DNA of 64,000 nucleotides. Source: Sipunculus nudus. Taxonomy: Eukaryota; Annelida; Sipuncula; Golfingiida; Sipunculidae. Shown piece after piece: positions 49,905 to 61,500 of the stretch. A program made the position numbers and the translations under genes. Positions within the stretch are counted from its first letter, which is position 1, and every line of letters begins with the position of its first letter. Location of the stretch: assembly GCA_026874595.1 (NCBI GenBank), contig CM049310.1, positions 16,404,058 through 16,468,057 of the forward strand, in the 5' to 3' direction. The notes under the pieces were generated by a model that saw only the letters and a list, made by a program, of their open reading frames with translations, had not been told where the DNA came from and ran no database searches.

Positions 49905-50463
49905 TCCATTTTCAAGCTGAAAGTCATCTGCGCTATAGCGATCACTCTTTGTCCATCAACCGTCTGTCTGTCTGTTCGTCTGTCCGTTAACAGGACAAAA
50001 ATCGTAACCACTGGACCTAGAATCTTCTTACATGACAACCAGGGAGGTCCATGAAAAATCTCTTTGGAAACCTGAAATTAGGTCTCTGTTACCTATATCC
50101 TCTGCGTTATGGGGCTCAGAATTAACCCCCAGAATAATCAAAAATATATATACTAAATTTCCAGTATCTGAACAACTAATGCATCGATAACAATGATTCT
50201 TTGCATGCATATTCATCATTGAGTGTTTCATAAGTTCCTCTAGACTGGTGGAGCCACCTGTGTTTTTCTAATATTCACGCATATTTTCTCTATTTTGTCA
50301 GACCTTGAAAGATGCGGTCGTTTGTTAAAAGGGCACAGATCGTACCCATGTTGGACCTAGAATCTTCTTACTTGACATCGAGGCAGGTCCATGAAAAATC
50401 ACCTCGGAGTCCTGAAATTATTTTCTGTTTCCCATATCCTCAGATCTATATGATCAATAGGGC
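49905..50463 (+). repeat. TTGTCCGTC / GGACCTAGAATCTTCTTAC repeat family, left part of a disrupted copy
   Basis: Begins with AAGCTGAAAGTCATCTGCG and CTATAGCGATCAC, then the TCTGTCTGTCTGTTCG tract. It continues ATCGTAACCACTGGACCTAG, GGGAGGTCCATGAAAAATC, CCTGAAATTAGG and ACCCCCAGAATAA, with GGTGGAGCCACC near 50,247. A second unit starts about 339 bp after the first. The copy is split at 50,464 by the fold-back element and resumes at 52,502. Confidence 0.8.
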
Positions 50464-50504
50464 TAAGTACGGTGGCTCATATAGGACATGCACAAAAATA
50501 TTTT

Positions 50505-50760
50505 TATCTCGTTCCCACGAGATAGTATCTCGTTCCCACGCGTTAGTATCTCGTGGCCACGCGATAATTATCTCGTTCCCACGCGTTAGTATCTCGTGGC
50601 CACGCAATAATTATCTCGTTCCCACGCGTTAGTATCTCGTGGCCACGCGATAATTATCTCGTTCCCACGCGTTAGTATCTCGTTCCCACGCGATAATTAT
50701 TTCGTTCCCACGCGATACTATCGCGTGGCCACGCGATAATTATCGCGTGGGAACGAGATA
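50505..50760 (+). repeat. Left arm array: twelve 20-mers of TATCTCGTTCCCACGCGATA type
   Basis: Twelve abutting 20-base units span exactly 256 bp, with spacers G,G,AT,G,AT,G,AT,G,AT,C,AT. Each unit is a near-palindrome of the form TATCKCG-core-CGMGATA, and TATCTCGTGGCCACGCGATA is the most symmetrical recurrent one. Alternating one-base and two-base spacers create a 43 bp higher-order period. Confidence 0.93.
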
Positions 50761-51506
50761 AATGTAGATAGATAATACAGTAAGACCTACATCTTAAATC
50801 CTTGAGGCATGCTTCTATACACTGGATGTGACTATGGTCAATTATTTGCATGAATTTAGAGCGGACTTAATATGCTGAGACCTGAAATGATACAACGGGC
50901 ACTCGTACAACACTCGTGGGCCATGTTTGTCTGGAGAATGTGTGAGCGGGGAAAGGGGGAGGGGGGCTAGTTCGGGTAAAATATTTTTCATAATAAATGT
51001 TCACAATATAAATTACCATTGGCGGCGAAACCAAATTTTCATTAGGGGCCCAATAGTATATCCAAATAGTATAAATATATATATGTGTGTGTGTATGTAT
51101 ATATACTAGTATATATATATTATATATATTATATATACATATATATTATATATATATTATTTTATATATATGTATATATATATATTTATAAATAAGGGCC
51201 GTAGCCTTACACAAATGGCAGGGGGGATTTGATGGGGGTAATCCCCGACGGGGGGGGGGGGTGGTTGGGAGGGGGTCTCACCCTCCCAAGGTTTTGAAAA
51301 TTTTGAAAAACTGTATGGGTACTACTGCATTCTGGTGCATTTTATTGGTCAATGCTTATTAAGTAAAACAGTACCTCCTTGTAGGGAGATTATTTGTTAT
51401 TTGTCTGGCAATGGATTCATTTTCACACAGAGTATCAACTTTTTTCACCGCAAATCCCAGAGTCTGCGGCCGTGTATATATGGTACTCCAAGTACTGAGC
51501 AGAAGA

Positions 51507-51508
<2 letters not shown>

Positions 51509-51570
<62 letters not shown>
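51509..51570 (+). repeat. (TA)n(TG)n microsatellite inside the fold-back element
   Basis: About 35 bp of TA followed by about 27 bp of TG. Confidence 0.9.
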
Positions 51571-51574
<4 letters not shown>

Positions 51575-52200
51575 GTGCAAATACCCAATAATAATAATAG
51601 AGTGAATGTTTTTATATCCATCATTGCCCCCCCCCCCCACGGTTTCGCCGTCTATGAATACATAACTGAGGTTTTATTGTAGAAAGAAAAATGTGAAGGG
51701 GAAGAATGAGCAAATTTCTCCTAAAAAGGTCTCCTTAACCGCTCCCCCCAGTCATTATGAAGTGCCATGGCTGAGACCTTTTGTTGTAAGCTTCTCCCTT
51801 GAGACATAACACAAACCGACATGTTGTTTACCCTGATCGGTATACCCGAAATTAAATAACCCCAACCCTAGTCCTAAAAAATAAGATTTTCTGGGAAGGT
51901 AAAATACAAACAAGTGTTTCAATTTAATTCATGTTTGGTACACAAGGGTTTATATCACCCTTACCCTAAAATAAACTCAATACAGTTTTACATTAACAAA
52001 TAAAAATGGGCTAGTTGAACCAACGCAATGAAATGGTGAACCAACGCAATAAAAACTGCTGAAATTTACCTCAAAGCATTCGGCGCAAACACACATACAA
52101 CGAAATACATACACACAATTTAAGCTGCATCGACGCTCGATATAAAACAGACCACAGACATTCTTGTCCAAATGAGGGCTTAAGCTATAGCATGGCATAC

Positions 52201-52458
52201 TAACGCATGGCGACGCGATACTAACGGCTGGGAACGAGATAATTATCGCGTGGGAACGAGATATACTATCTCGTGGGAACGAGATAATTATCGCGTGGGA
52301 ACGAGATACTATCTCGTGGGAACGAGATAATTATCGCGTGGCCACGAGATACTATCGCGTGGGAACGAGATAATTATCGCGTGGGAACGAGATACTATCT
52401 CGTGGGAACGAGATAATTATCGCGTGGCCACGAGAAACTATCGCGTGGGAACGAAATA
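52201..52458 (-). repeat. Right arm array: twelve 20-mers in opposite orientation
   Basis: Twelve 20-base units span 258 bp, mostly TATCGCGTGGGAACGAGATA and TATCTCGTGGGAACGAGATA. Spacers are C and AT in alternation, with one TAC. The two innermost units are the most diverged. Unit count, unit length and spacer rhythm equal those of the left arm. Confidence 0.93.
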
Positions 52459-52501
52459 AAAAATAATTTTGTGCATGTCCTATACGAGCCACCGTAGCTT
52501 A

Positions 52502-52840
52502 GAGATACCTTCTAGAATAATTAAAATTTGATAAAAAGTTCCAAAGCCTGTCTTAAACCTGCTTATGGGTCTTAATGAACCTTAGCTACTAGGCATGAAT
52601 GGTGGCGCCACCTGCGTTATCTAAATTTTAACAAATTTGTACCTGTATTTGTATAACACTACGCTCACATCATATCCGTAAAGGCTAGAATTTTGAACCT
52701 CTGCATCCTGAGAGTTCCTCTTAAGTTCTCCTCAGAAACCTGAAATTAGGTCACTGTGACCTATATTGTCTGAGTTACGTGGTAAAGTTTGAGCACCCCA
52801 GAAATAATGCTGAATACACACGAATTCCCCAGGATCGCCT
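52502..52840 (+). repeat. Right part of the repeat copy disrupted by the fold-back element
   Basis: Resumes with AGATACCTTCTAGAATAA, equivalent to AGTACCCCCCAGAATAA in intact copies. It contains an exact GGTGGCGCCACC at 52,601-52,612 and a further unit with AGAAACCTGAAATTAGGTCA and CTGTGACCTATATTGTCTGA. Confidence 0.8.
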
Positions 52841-53442
52841 GGATGGCTTGTTATTAAATTTTGTGTGCTCATGGGTCTTGTTTTTTTCTTTTCTGCCAAA
52901 AAGAAATGAATTAGGTTTCTGTTGGGAAACCTTGATTTTATAGAATCTTATAATTAATTCTCTACAGAGCGATGTTCTCAGTGATGATATAATAGGATTT
53001 TAAATTAATACAACAAAGCTTTCGTTATACACGTACAGTGTATAAGCACAGTAAGCTGGTATCATGTTTCCAAACCACAGGCGGGGAAACAGGTTAACAC
53101 AACTCGGGCTTAAACTGAGCGCAGTGTTCAGACCACTAGCTGGTTGTTAGTGTAATTATCTAGGTCGAGCTGATCTTTTACCCACATGCACATACCATAG
53201 CACAGCTCATGTGCGTGTGCAACTAGACTCAGGCTGTCTATGTAACATACGATAGATAGGCCTATTGATAAAATCTACAAGTATACGGAGCACAACTTAG
53301 ACAACCGTTTACAGTACATCAGATACACACGTGTTGGGAGCACAAAAACAACATGTATCCAGGTCTGTTCTAGCAATTGGAGATTTACTGAGACTGTTAC
53401 CATAGTAACCGGGAGCATTGACACGTATGAGCTTTTCCCAAC

Positions 53443-53916
53443 ATGGCCGATCCTGTCTGGAGCCGCTTTTATCCCTGTCGTGGATACAATTTATTCCGAA
53501 TTTTTAAAATCGTGGTTATCGTCGTGTTTGTATTCATTGCGATTCAACTCAGTTTTAATATAACCAAGGTGGATGTATACAAAACTTCAGAATTTCAAAA
53601 CGGTACGTTATGGAATATATTTTCCTTAAAATGGGCCAAGGCGCCCTTTTTTATCACGAACTCTGTCAGCGACAGCTCTACACTGTCTGTAAGACGCACA
53701 ACTTTTAAACAACAGCCGTCCACTACTAAAAAAGGTATGGCAGTTACGCCTTCGCCACGGACTAGTAGGAAAACAATACCGGTATCGAGTACACAGTCGG
53801 GGGATTTAGTAAACAGCGCTTCAAGCAAAGGGCTGGTCTCACTAGAAACTTTCAGCACAACAAATATACAGCAGCACCAGCAGCAATTAAGGGACGTCAT
53901 TACCAGCGGCTCACAG
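53443..53916 (+). CDS. Type II Golgi enzyme, exon 1 (tail, anchor, stem; residues 1-158)
   Basis: ATG in CAACATGGC context. Residues 1-22 are short and basic-aromatic. Residues 23-39 (IVVIVVFVFIAIQLSFN) form the only hydrophobic segment, positioned as a signal anchor with positive charges (R13, R19, K22) on the cytosolic side. Possible N-glycosylation sites are N39 (NIT) and N53 (NGT). Residues 75-158 are Ser/Thr-rich with a QQHQQQ cluster, as in a luminal stem. The exon ends at ACAG before GTCAGT. The open frame runs 22 codons further into the intron, but the donor fits the phase of exon 2. The frame on the opposite strand is a shadow. Confidence 0.75.
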
Positions 53917-55434
53917 GTCAGTACTGTCTGTTACCCTGGTTACAGGGTATCTGTGTATGTCCCTACTTCTCTTGCTGGTTGATATAAATGTTTATTAACA
54001 AGCAGAGAAGTTTATCCTAATTTTTTTTTTTTTTTTTTTTGGGGGGGGGGGGGGGGGCTCCTCAGTATCTGTAAAATGCATTGGGACTGTTTCCTTGTGG
54101 TTCACTGGAACTGATGACGTCATTCTGACGAAACAGACACACACACCCCTTATGTGTTTGTGTGTGTGTAGAAATTGAAATTTGGTAGGATTTGGAATAA
54201 TACCGGTAGAGCTTATTTTATTTTTTGTTTCTACCAGTATAGATTTTTCCCAACTCTAGTGTTAGGGTTTCAGAATCTACCAGTAGAGTTCAACATTTTA
54301 CTCTTTGTAGACAAAATTGCAAATCTTACCAGTAAAAAGAAAATATTGATTTATACTTGTAGAACTGCAAATCGGTAGAGATCATAGTTTTCAGAGGAAA
54401 TGGAACATTGGTGAAAAAGCAAATCTTTTATTAATTAATTTAATGTTTATTTATGCATTATTTTGTAAACTTTTATCATTAAGTGTATCTGCATTGCCTT
54501 TATTTTTTATACTACTTTAAGTTTGCAAAATGGAAATGTTTACATTTGTACATTTAAAATATGACTCGTGTTCAACTGTCACAGGGCTGTCAAACCAAAC
54601 GTAAAAGGATATTCAAACATGAGACATGCTGATTGACAGGTGTGAACCGGTGTTAATATAAACTATAAATGAAGCAGTGTCATTATGTTTAACTGAGTCT
54701 TTGATGATAAAAAAAAATTATTAATAAGACACTAATTAAGAACTGACCTTTGTAATTATTGTATATAATATTTGAAATTAATATTATAATAAATGAATTT
54801 AATGAATCAATGTTGTCATTACCATGCACATGTCCCTTTGACTTTTCAAATGATACAATTTGTAAAGGAAAGAATAGAATATTTTTTATTTTAACCAGGT
54901 TGTGAACTAACATTAGATATACGCTGTTGTGATGCGATCCAATGAAATTCACTTTGATCAATAGATCCAGTTTTATCAGGGTAATTAGATACTCTGTAAT
55001 TTTGATAAATATGGTACTTTCATGTAATTCAAATTATGTTATGATCGCCAAAGAATGGACAATTTTGGACAATAACAAATAAAGTTAGATATGTCTATGA
55101 TATGCATTTCTACCTGAGAGATAAAGGAATTATAATCTCTACCAGTAGGATCTCAATTTCTACCAGTTTTAATTTCAATTATAACATATATATATATATA
55201 TACATATATATATACATACATATATATATATAAATATATTAATTTATATATACATATATATATCATTATGGTTGGGTATATGACTAAACAAGTATATTGA
55301 AAGGCGATAGTTAATGCTATTTGCTTTTGTCTTTTGTTAAAGAGGGAAGAGTAATTGCTTCCAGGCCTATTTATGGATGTAAAATTATTTTATTTATTTT
55401 TGCGTTTATATATATATATATAGATAAATATATC

Positions 55435-55501
<67 letters not shown>

Positions 55502-58500
55502 CTTTTGGATGTCGTTGTGGTAATATAAGTGTATAATCGACCGTCAAGCCCCCTGATTAAAACTATTTATTGGGGAATATCGCTATAAAAGGACGGGCCT
55601 GTTATTGTATGACACCAATGCGTGTATCTGACTAAACAAACGGAGTAAAATAGGGTCATATCTTTTGTAACTGTACACAGGACAACCGCCTGACTCTGAA
55701 ATATGCAGAGCATGACATCAATGGGGCTTGGCACACGCCTAACCTCTAAAACACGTGTCTGTATATATACACAACTGTCTGATGTGTCCAATATATCAAG
55801 GTTTCTAGTGTGTCATCTATCTCTGATTAATTGTATACTGACGTTACTCCATGATGATGTTTCACTCGTTTCATGATTACTGCGAAGTTTAGGTGATGAA
55901 GTCATTGTCAATAAAGTTGGAAAAATTAAACCAAAACCAGTTTTACTTAGAGCCAACTAAAATTATTTTTTAATCATGCTTTATCATGGTAATTATAATG
56001 AGATAATAAAAGTTTATTTCAAACACAAAATATGGCAATATTACTTACTAATGTACCTAGTAAAGTACTTACATTACTCAAAGAAACCTTTAATATCAAA
56101 GTTTTCTTTAGGCCTTACATGTGCAAATAGCTTGTCACTTGGAGAATTCTGGACTGTATTTTATATATTTTGTATACACTGACAGCCGTCTACCCCTTGG
56201 CAAGGCTGCCGTTCTGAAACAATAGTACTTCCTGTTAACTTGACACTTGCTCATAATGCAAATATCATAAGATGTTAGGATTGAATGTTAACGAATGATT
56301 TATTATTCTGACCGTGTTCCGCACTTCTTTCAACGAGCAGATATGTAAATTTCCTGGGAGGGTACCTTTGATCTATTGTATATGAAACCACAGACACTTG
56401 ACACAATATTTTCACCGGGTGAGCGATATTTCAAGCATCACTGGGCCCACCCCTTGTCACCTATATATCTAAATAGTCTCCCCACTAACTTAATATTTAT
56501 CCCTTACTTTGACTGCCCATCAACCTAAATTATGCTATAATCACCTCTAAATAAAGCTTTTAGCAAATTTACAATACCAGATGCCTATTGCAGCCCTCAG
56601 TTTGATATAAGCTTACTTGGCCGCATGGCCAACTTCAGTTTGCTATAACTCTACCAAAAACCAATTGACCCGATCTTTTCTTATATAATTGAGAGAACTC
56701 TACACTAGGACCATTCTTGTGAAACTTTAGCATATTGTCTCGAGAGTTTCATTAATAAAGGTTTTTTTTTTACAGAAGTGGCTGGTAGCACAACAAAACC
56801 TCAAAATGAGTCATATGAATAACATTTGCATAAAACTTGTTGATGCTAGCTCCAGCCGTTTATGAGATTGTAATGTTAGTATACTTTCTTGGCCAAATGA
56901 CTAAGTTAATTTTCTGTAACTAGGCCAAAATTAACCAAACTTGAAAGAGATCATCCCTGGAATCATTTTATGTGAAATATTAAATAATTTGGCTGCACGA
57001 TTTCAGAGAAGAAGAATTTCAAAAGTTTTCTAGCTTTTTACCCGTAAAATGCAGATAAATGCCAAAATAAACCAAATCAGATAAAGTTTGATATGTGACT
57101 GATTCTTACATAAAATTTGGCGCAGCAAGCTCAGACGGTTTTTAGAAATAGCATGGTTTAACCTAAAAGGACGACGCTGCGCCATCGCACTTCAGGTCAC
57201 ATTTTCGCTAAAAATCAGTTGTATAGGCACGTTTAACAAAATATCGAAAAATATCGTTATTTGAAAACTGTATGATCATCGCGATACGCAATTGGCGAAT
57301 CACCGTATCGCGATATACCGATATATCGATTTTATCGCGCAGTCCTACTATTTAAGGTTCGGAGTAGGAGGGCGATATCATACATAATGGGCTAATATTA
57401 ATTGAACAACATGACGATATATCAAAAAAGTTTTGTCCCAATGTACCATATTTCTAAATTGAAATTTAAAAATTTTGTTTCAGTGATTCAGTAGCATTGT
57501 ATCAGGTTTAAAATGATATTAAATTGACATTTGTTTTGATAAAATGAAGTGGATTAATTCCAGTCAACACCCAATTGGACAAAAATGGCTTAGTAAGCTG
57601 CCTCCTGTGACAAACATTCTTATATGACCTTCGACTATCAGTATATCGAACATTTCGTTCCGCCAGTCGCTATGGCCTCGTTTTCAAAGGAAAGTGTGCC
57701 AGGGGAAATTAAATTTGTTAATTTGGTACGCAGGATCTTTTATTTTTGACTTGTGCAGTCTATTTCAGTTTTGGACACTGATTAAACCGTGCTAATAATT
57801 TTAAAAAGTATATATATTTGAGAGATGAATTTATATATATACACATGTATGTGTGTTACATTTGGACTGTTTACTTCTAACTATAGGTATTGTGACACAA
57901 CATAGTCAGATACCCGTATGATTAGATAAGAAAAGATAACATATCATTTATTACCAGCGAGGAATTAAGGTGTCAGACAACTGTCATGGCACAATTTTAG
58001 ATACGCTCTTTACACAGCGCTTTAGCCATAGGCCAACTACCTATATGGTAAGCGCTGTTTGTTATGACCTTGTATCCTGAATCTCTACACCAGAGGCGAG
58101 CACTGTATTTTGGTCCAATCAGATGAGACCCTGTGAAGACAACACGGTTTACCAGCCAAGGGAGGAATACACGGAGCCAATGTTGTTCATTTCGTTTTGA
58201 GTGACAGCTCATCCCCCCGGCGACTGTTTGAACATGCCACAGGCTCAGCGATAATTGCTCCTCACGTGGTTTCTGGGCGGAGCCTGATGCCTGTCGAGTG
58301 CTTGTTGACTTGCATTTGGTTGGCTGCTCGTCACATCAGCAGTTTTTTCAGCAGACAGGCCCATGTGCACCACCTGGTGTTTAAGTGCATCATAAAGGGT
58401 CAAAGCAGGCAGCGCGAAAATCTGTAGCTTCTTTAGAAGCGCAAGATTTCCGCTGCCTCGGGAGCGTAAATTTTAGAATCTTAATACGGTATACATTTAT

Positions 58501-61500
58501 AAGCATATTATAAACAACTTGAAAACAGTTATAGTAATACATACATACTATAGTAGTATGCTTATTGAACAAACACACTGCACTGGGAATGAATTAATTC
58601 CTGAAGTGATTTGTTATGCGCATAATTCACGGTATCCGTCTGCCAGATTTTATCCGTCTGATTGCCGAAATCTACGGATATTGACTTCTCATCATGGTTT
58701 TAATCTTCCTCAGTACCTTTTGACAATAAACATTTTTTATAATACGTTCATTTTAATTATACAGTTTTTCTTTATTTGTTCTGTCTTATCCCATTTTATT
58801 ACCTATACCACCAGTAAGGCGTGTGTGTTCTGACCATCAGCGTTTGCCCTTTTATAAAAATACCAAGATAATTGTACTAAGAGACAATCTTTAAAGCGCC
58901 ACCATCAATGAAAATAGGTTAGTCACATGCAGGCCTATTACAATGCTCAATTATAAGTTCCATAGTCTTGTTAACATTAAGTAAAATATGATATTTATCA
59001 GAAGATGTAATAACGCTTGGAATTTCTAGGCATTAACTAAATAGCAGTTTCATCCGCGTATTTAAATATGGCACCGCCTGTGCGAGTCGACGTTAAGAAA
59101 GTTACAGAATTAATGACACAGATTACAGAACACACCCCTGTGGGCACCCGCACTGGTACTATGCAACATAGAGAACATATACTTCTTCCACTCTTATACA
59201 TGGTTCTCTCTGTTGTGGTGAACCTGAATTGGCTTCACTGGGTATGGGACCACTCCGGTGGGGTCCCACCGGAATTGGGCCTTTAAGCTGGTACACCTGT
59301 TAACCTTCATATACTGTATACATACACAGACCCTCACCTTTAGCCTTGCTAGAGTTGTGGTCACGTGATTCTTGGCCCACCACATGTGGTTTTAATATTT
59401 CCTTGTCTCGGGATCACTGTTATTCATAACTAAATGCAATCATTGTTCAGCATGTCGTATAAATCAGGTATTTATAAAACTGTGACACAAAAGTATACAA
59501 AAGTAACCTCTAGCTTTATTTATTCACTTTTGCTTTGATTGAAAATGAATATGCCACACTTATTTTAAACGTCTTAAAACTTTAAAGTTTGACAAAGACT
59601 GTAGCCTAATTAGCCAGCTTTTTTGGTCAGTTTTGACGACCATATGACCAATTGTATCCATCATGCAGTTTTCCTCGAGCATGGGTAATGTACTTAATGA
59701 TCGTCTGATACGTTCGGGTCTAATATGCAACCATCGCTAGTAAAAATAAGATAAAGGCGAGATGGTGCGTTAGGAAACTCGCAGTTATATAATAGTTCTC
59801 TTTCCTGACTTTCAAATTTGCGATCTGAATTAACTTATTTATTTGCTGGTGTACTAGACCCGAACACTTGGCGTTATTTGTGGCTGACAGGTGTCGCCAG
59901 TAAGGTTAACAAAATCTGATAACAGGAGAAACAAACCCACCATGAAGTTACTGACTGAGTACTCGGAGAAAGTGTAGATATTTAATAAAACATAATATGT
60001 ATGATCATCTAAACAGTAGGCAGATACACATGTATAGACCGGGTACGTTTGATATCCCGGCTTAGCCGCCATTTTATCATGTAAAAGTACTTGTGGGTCG
60101 GTCCAGTGCCTGTTCATTTTCCGGGATTATGGCATTTGAGTTCTAAGTCCAGATTACCGGTATCTAAGGTAAATATTAAAACACCACTTGTCTGGGCTGT
60201 CAGTCTGAAACAAACACACTTATTCTAATAACCTTGCGAATTGTTACACAATGTTCAACCATGTATGTATGATGTTAAGCTGGCATTCCATATATATGTA
60301 CGAGGTACGTATATATGCGTGCTTTGGTAGGACATGAGGCCTCATATTTCTCAACAATCTTCTGATCTGTTGAGTTCTATTCTATTCTTGTGGTGTGTCT
60401 GTATACTGCTGTGTTTTCTCTGCGGTGAACTAAATAATCATTACACATCAGCTGTTAACAACCTTCAGGAAATGTACTCCCTTTATCGATAACATCTGTG
60501 CCATTCCTTATCTTTCCTGAAGGTTTTTTTTCGAAGTTTTAACAAACGACACAAGAGGTTAGCTGTTTCGCATCTGTTTTCGGCATCCCTGCAGTTTTTT
60601 TAACTGAAATGTTATATTCAGTGCTCCAATTCGTTACTAAGCCTGCCCTCGTCGAGATTGATGAGTGTAATTCTACATAACCATATTTGAGCAAAATTGT
60701 TTTGTGGTTGGACTTTTTGAGGTCCTTGAGAATAAAACCATCAATTAAAATGATTTCCTTCTCAATGCAGTGTTTGCGCTAGAACTGAATCGATAATTAT
60801 GCTCAGTTCACAGTCGCTTGTATCCCTATTTGAGGTTGTGTTTTTATAGGTAAAAGGAAGAAACTGTGCACTACATCAGTATATATAGCCGTGCCTTACG
60901 TGCGTAAGGCGTGTTTCACTAAAGAGGTGTAATATGCTCTGTCGCTTTCTTCCCATTTCCTCTCAAATAAGGATTCAAGCAACTGTGCTAAGTTACAGTT
61001 ATTGGTGATAAATTTGCATCTGATATATAGTTGATATCCTAAGGTTTGTTTATAGTTAAACCAATATTTGCGGTATATCTAAAATAGGGCTTATTTTCTA
61101 AAACTGACCTTTGAACATGATACGATTTATACTTGAAAGATTTGCACCTGATTTATTTTACTTTTGACCTTATATGTTCTAGGGAGTACGCTCCAAAGTC
61201 GATCCCCAATTATGACTTGGTTCTGTAGGCCTACTTGTTTGCGCTAGCTCTCCAATACGGCTCAAAGACGAATCGGAGATCAGACGGGACGATCTTCGAT
61301 AACATAAAAGTGTGTGTGTGTATGGGGGGGGGGGGGGGTGAAGAGGCAGGAGAGGTTTTCCTTGCGATCTCTCGGCGATTGCAGGCTTCGAGTGTTGAAT
61401 GTCGGGTTCCAGTTTTAACTGTGTCTGTATTCAGTGCAGTTCTCTCAAATACGATGAGTACAAGAATTCAAACGAAACTACCTAAATAGATATGGAAAAT

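Larger units (their letters stand above)
50466..52499. mobile_element. Fold-back transposable element with two arms of twelve palindromic 20-mers
   Basis: The outer ends are inverted copies. The left reads AGTACGGTGGCTCATATAGG followed by ACATGCAC, and the right complement reads AGCTACGGTGGCTCGTATAG then GACATGCAC. Each end leads into an array of twelve 20-base units, in opposite orientation. The element is bracketed by TA (50,464-50,465 and 52,500-52,501), and the flanks rejoin into one continuous copy of the surrounding repeat family, which supports insertion at a TA. The 1.44 kb interior contains AT tracts, (TA)n(TG)n and G-runs but no transposase, so it is non-autonomous. Tc1/mariner-like mobilisation is suggested only by the TA duplication. 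Confidence 0.85.

Noticed and set aside
50505-50760. CRISPR array
   Set aside because: Regular 20-mers, but spacers are only one to two bases and not unique, the units are palindromic, and the genome is an animal's. The inverted partner at 52,201 identifies a fold-back element.
53595-53900. 101-residue frame on the minus strand opposite exon 1 of the Golgi enzyme gene
   Set aside because: It is the antisense shadow of a coding exon. The plus-strand frame has the start context, signal anchor and phase-matched donor.
59068-59286. 72-residue plus-strand frame
   Set aside because: It is the antisense of the LINE reverse transcriptase relic, whose motifs read on the minus strand.
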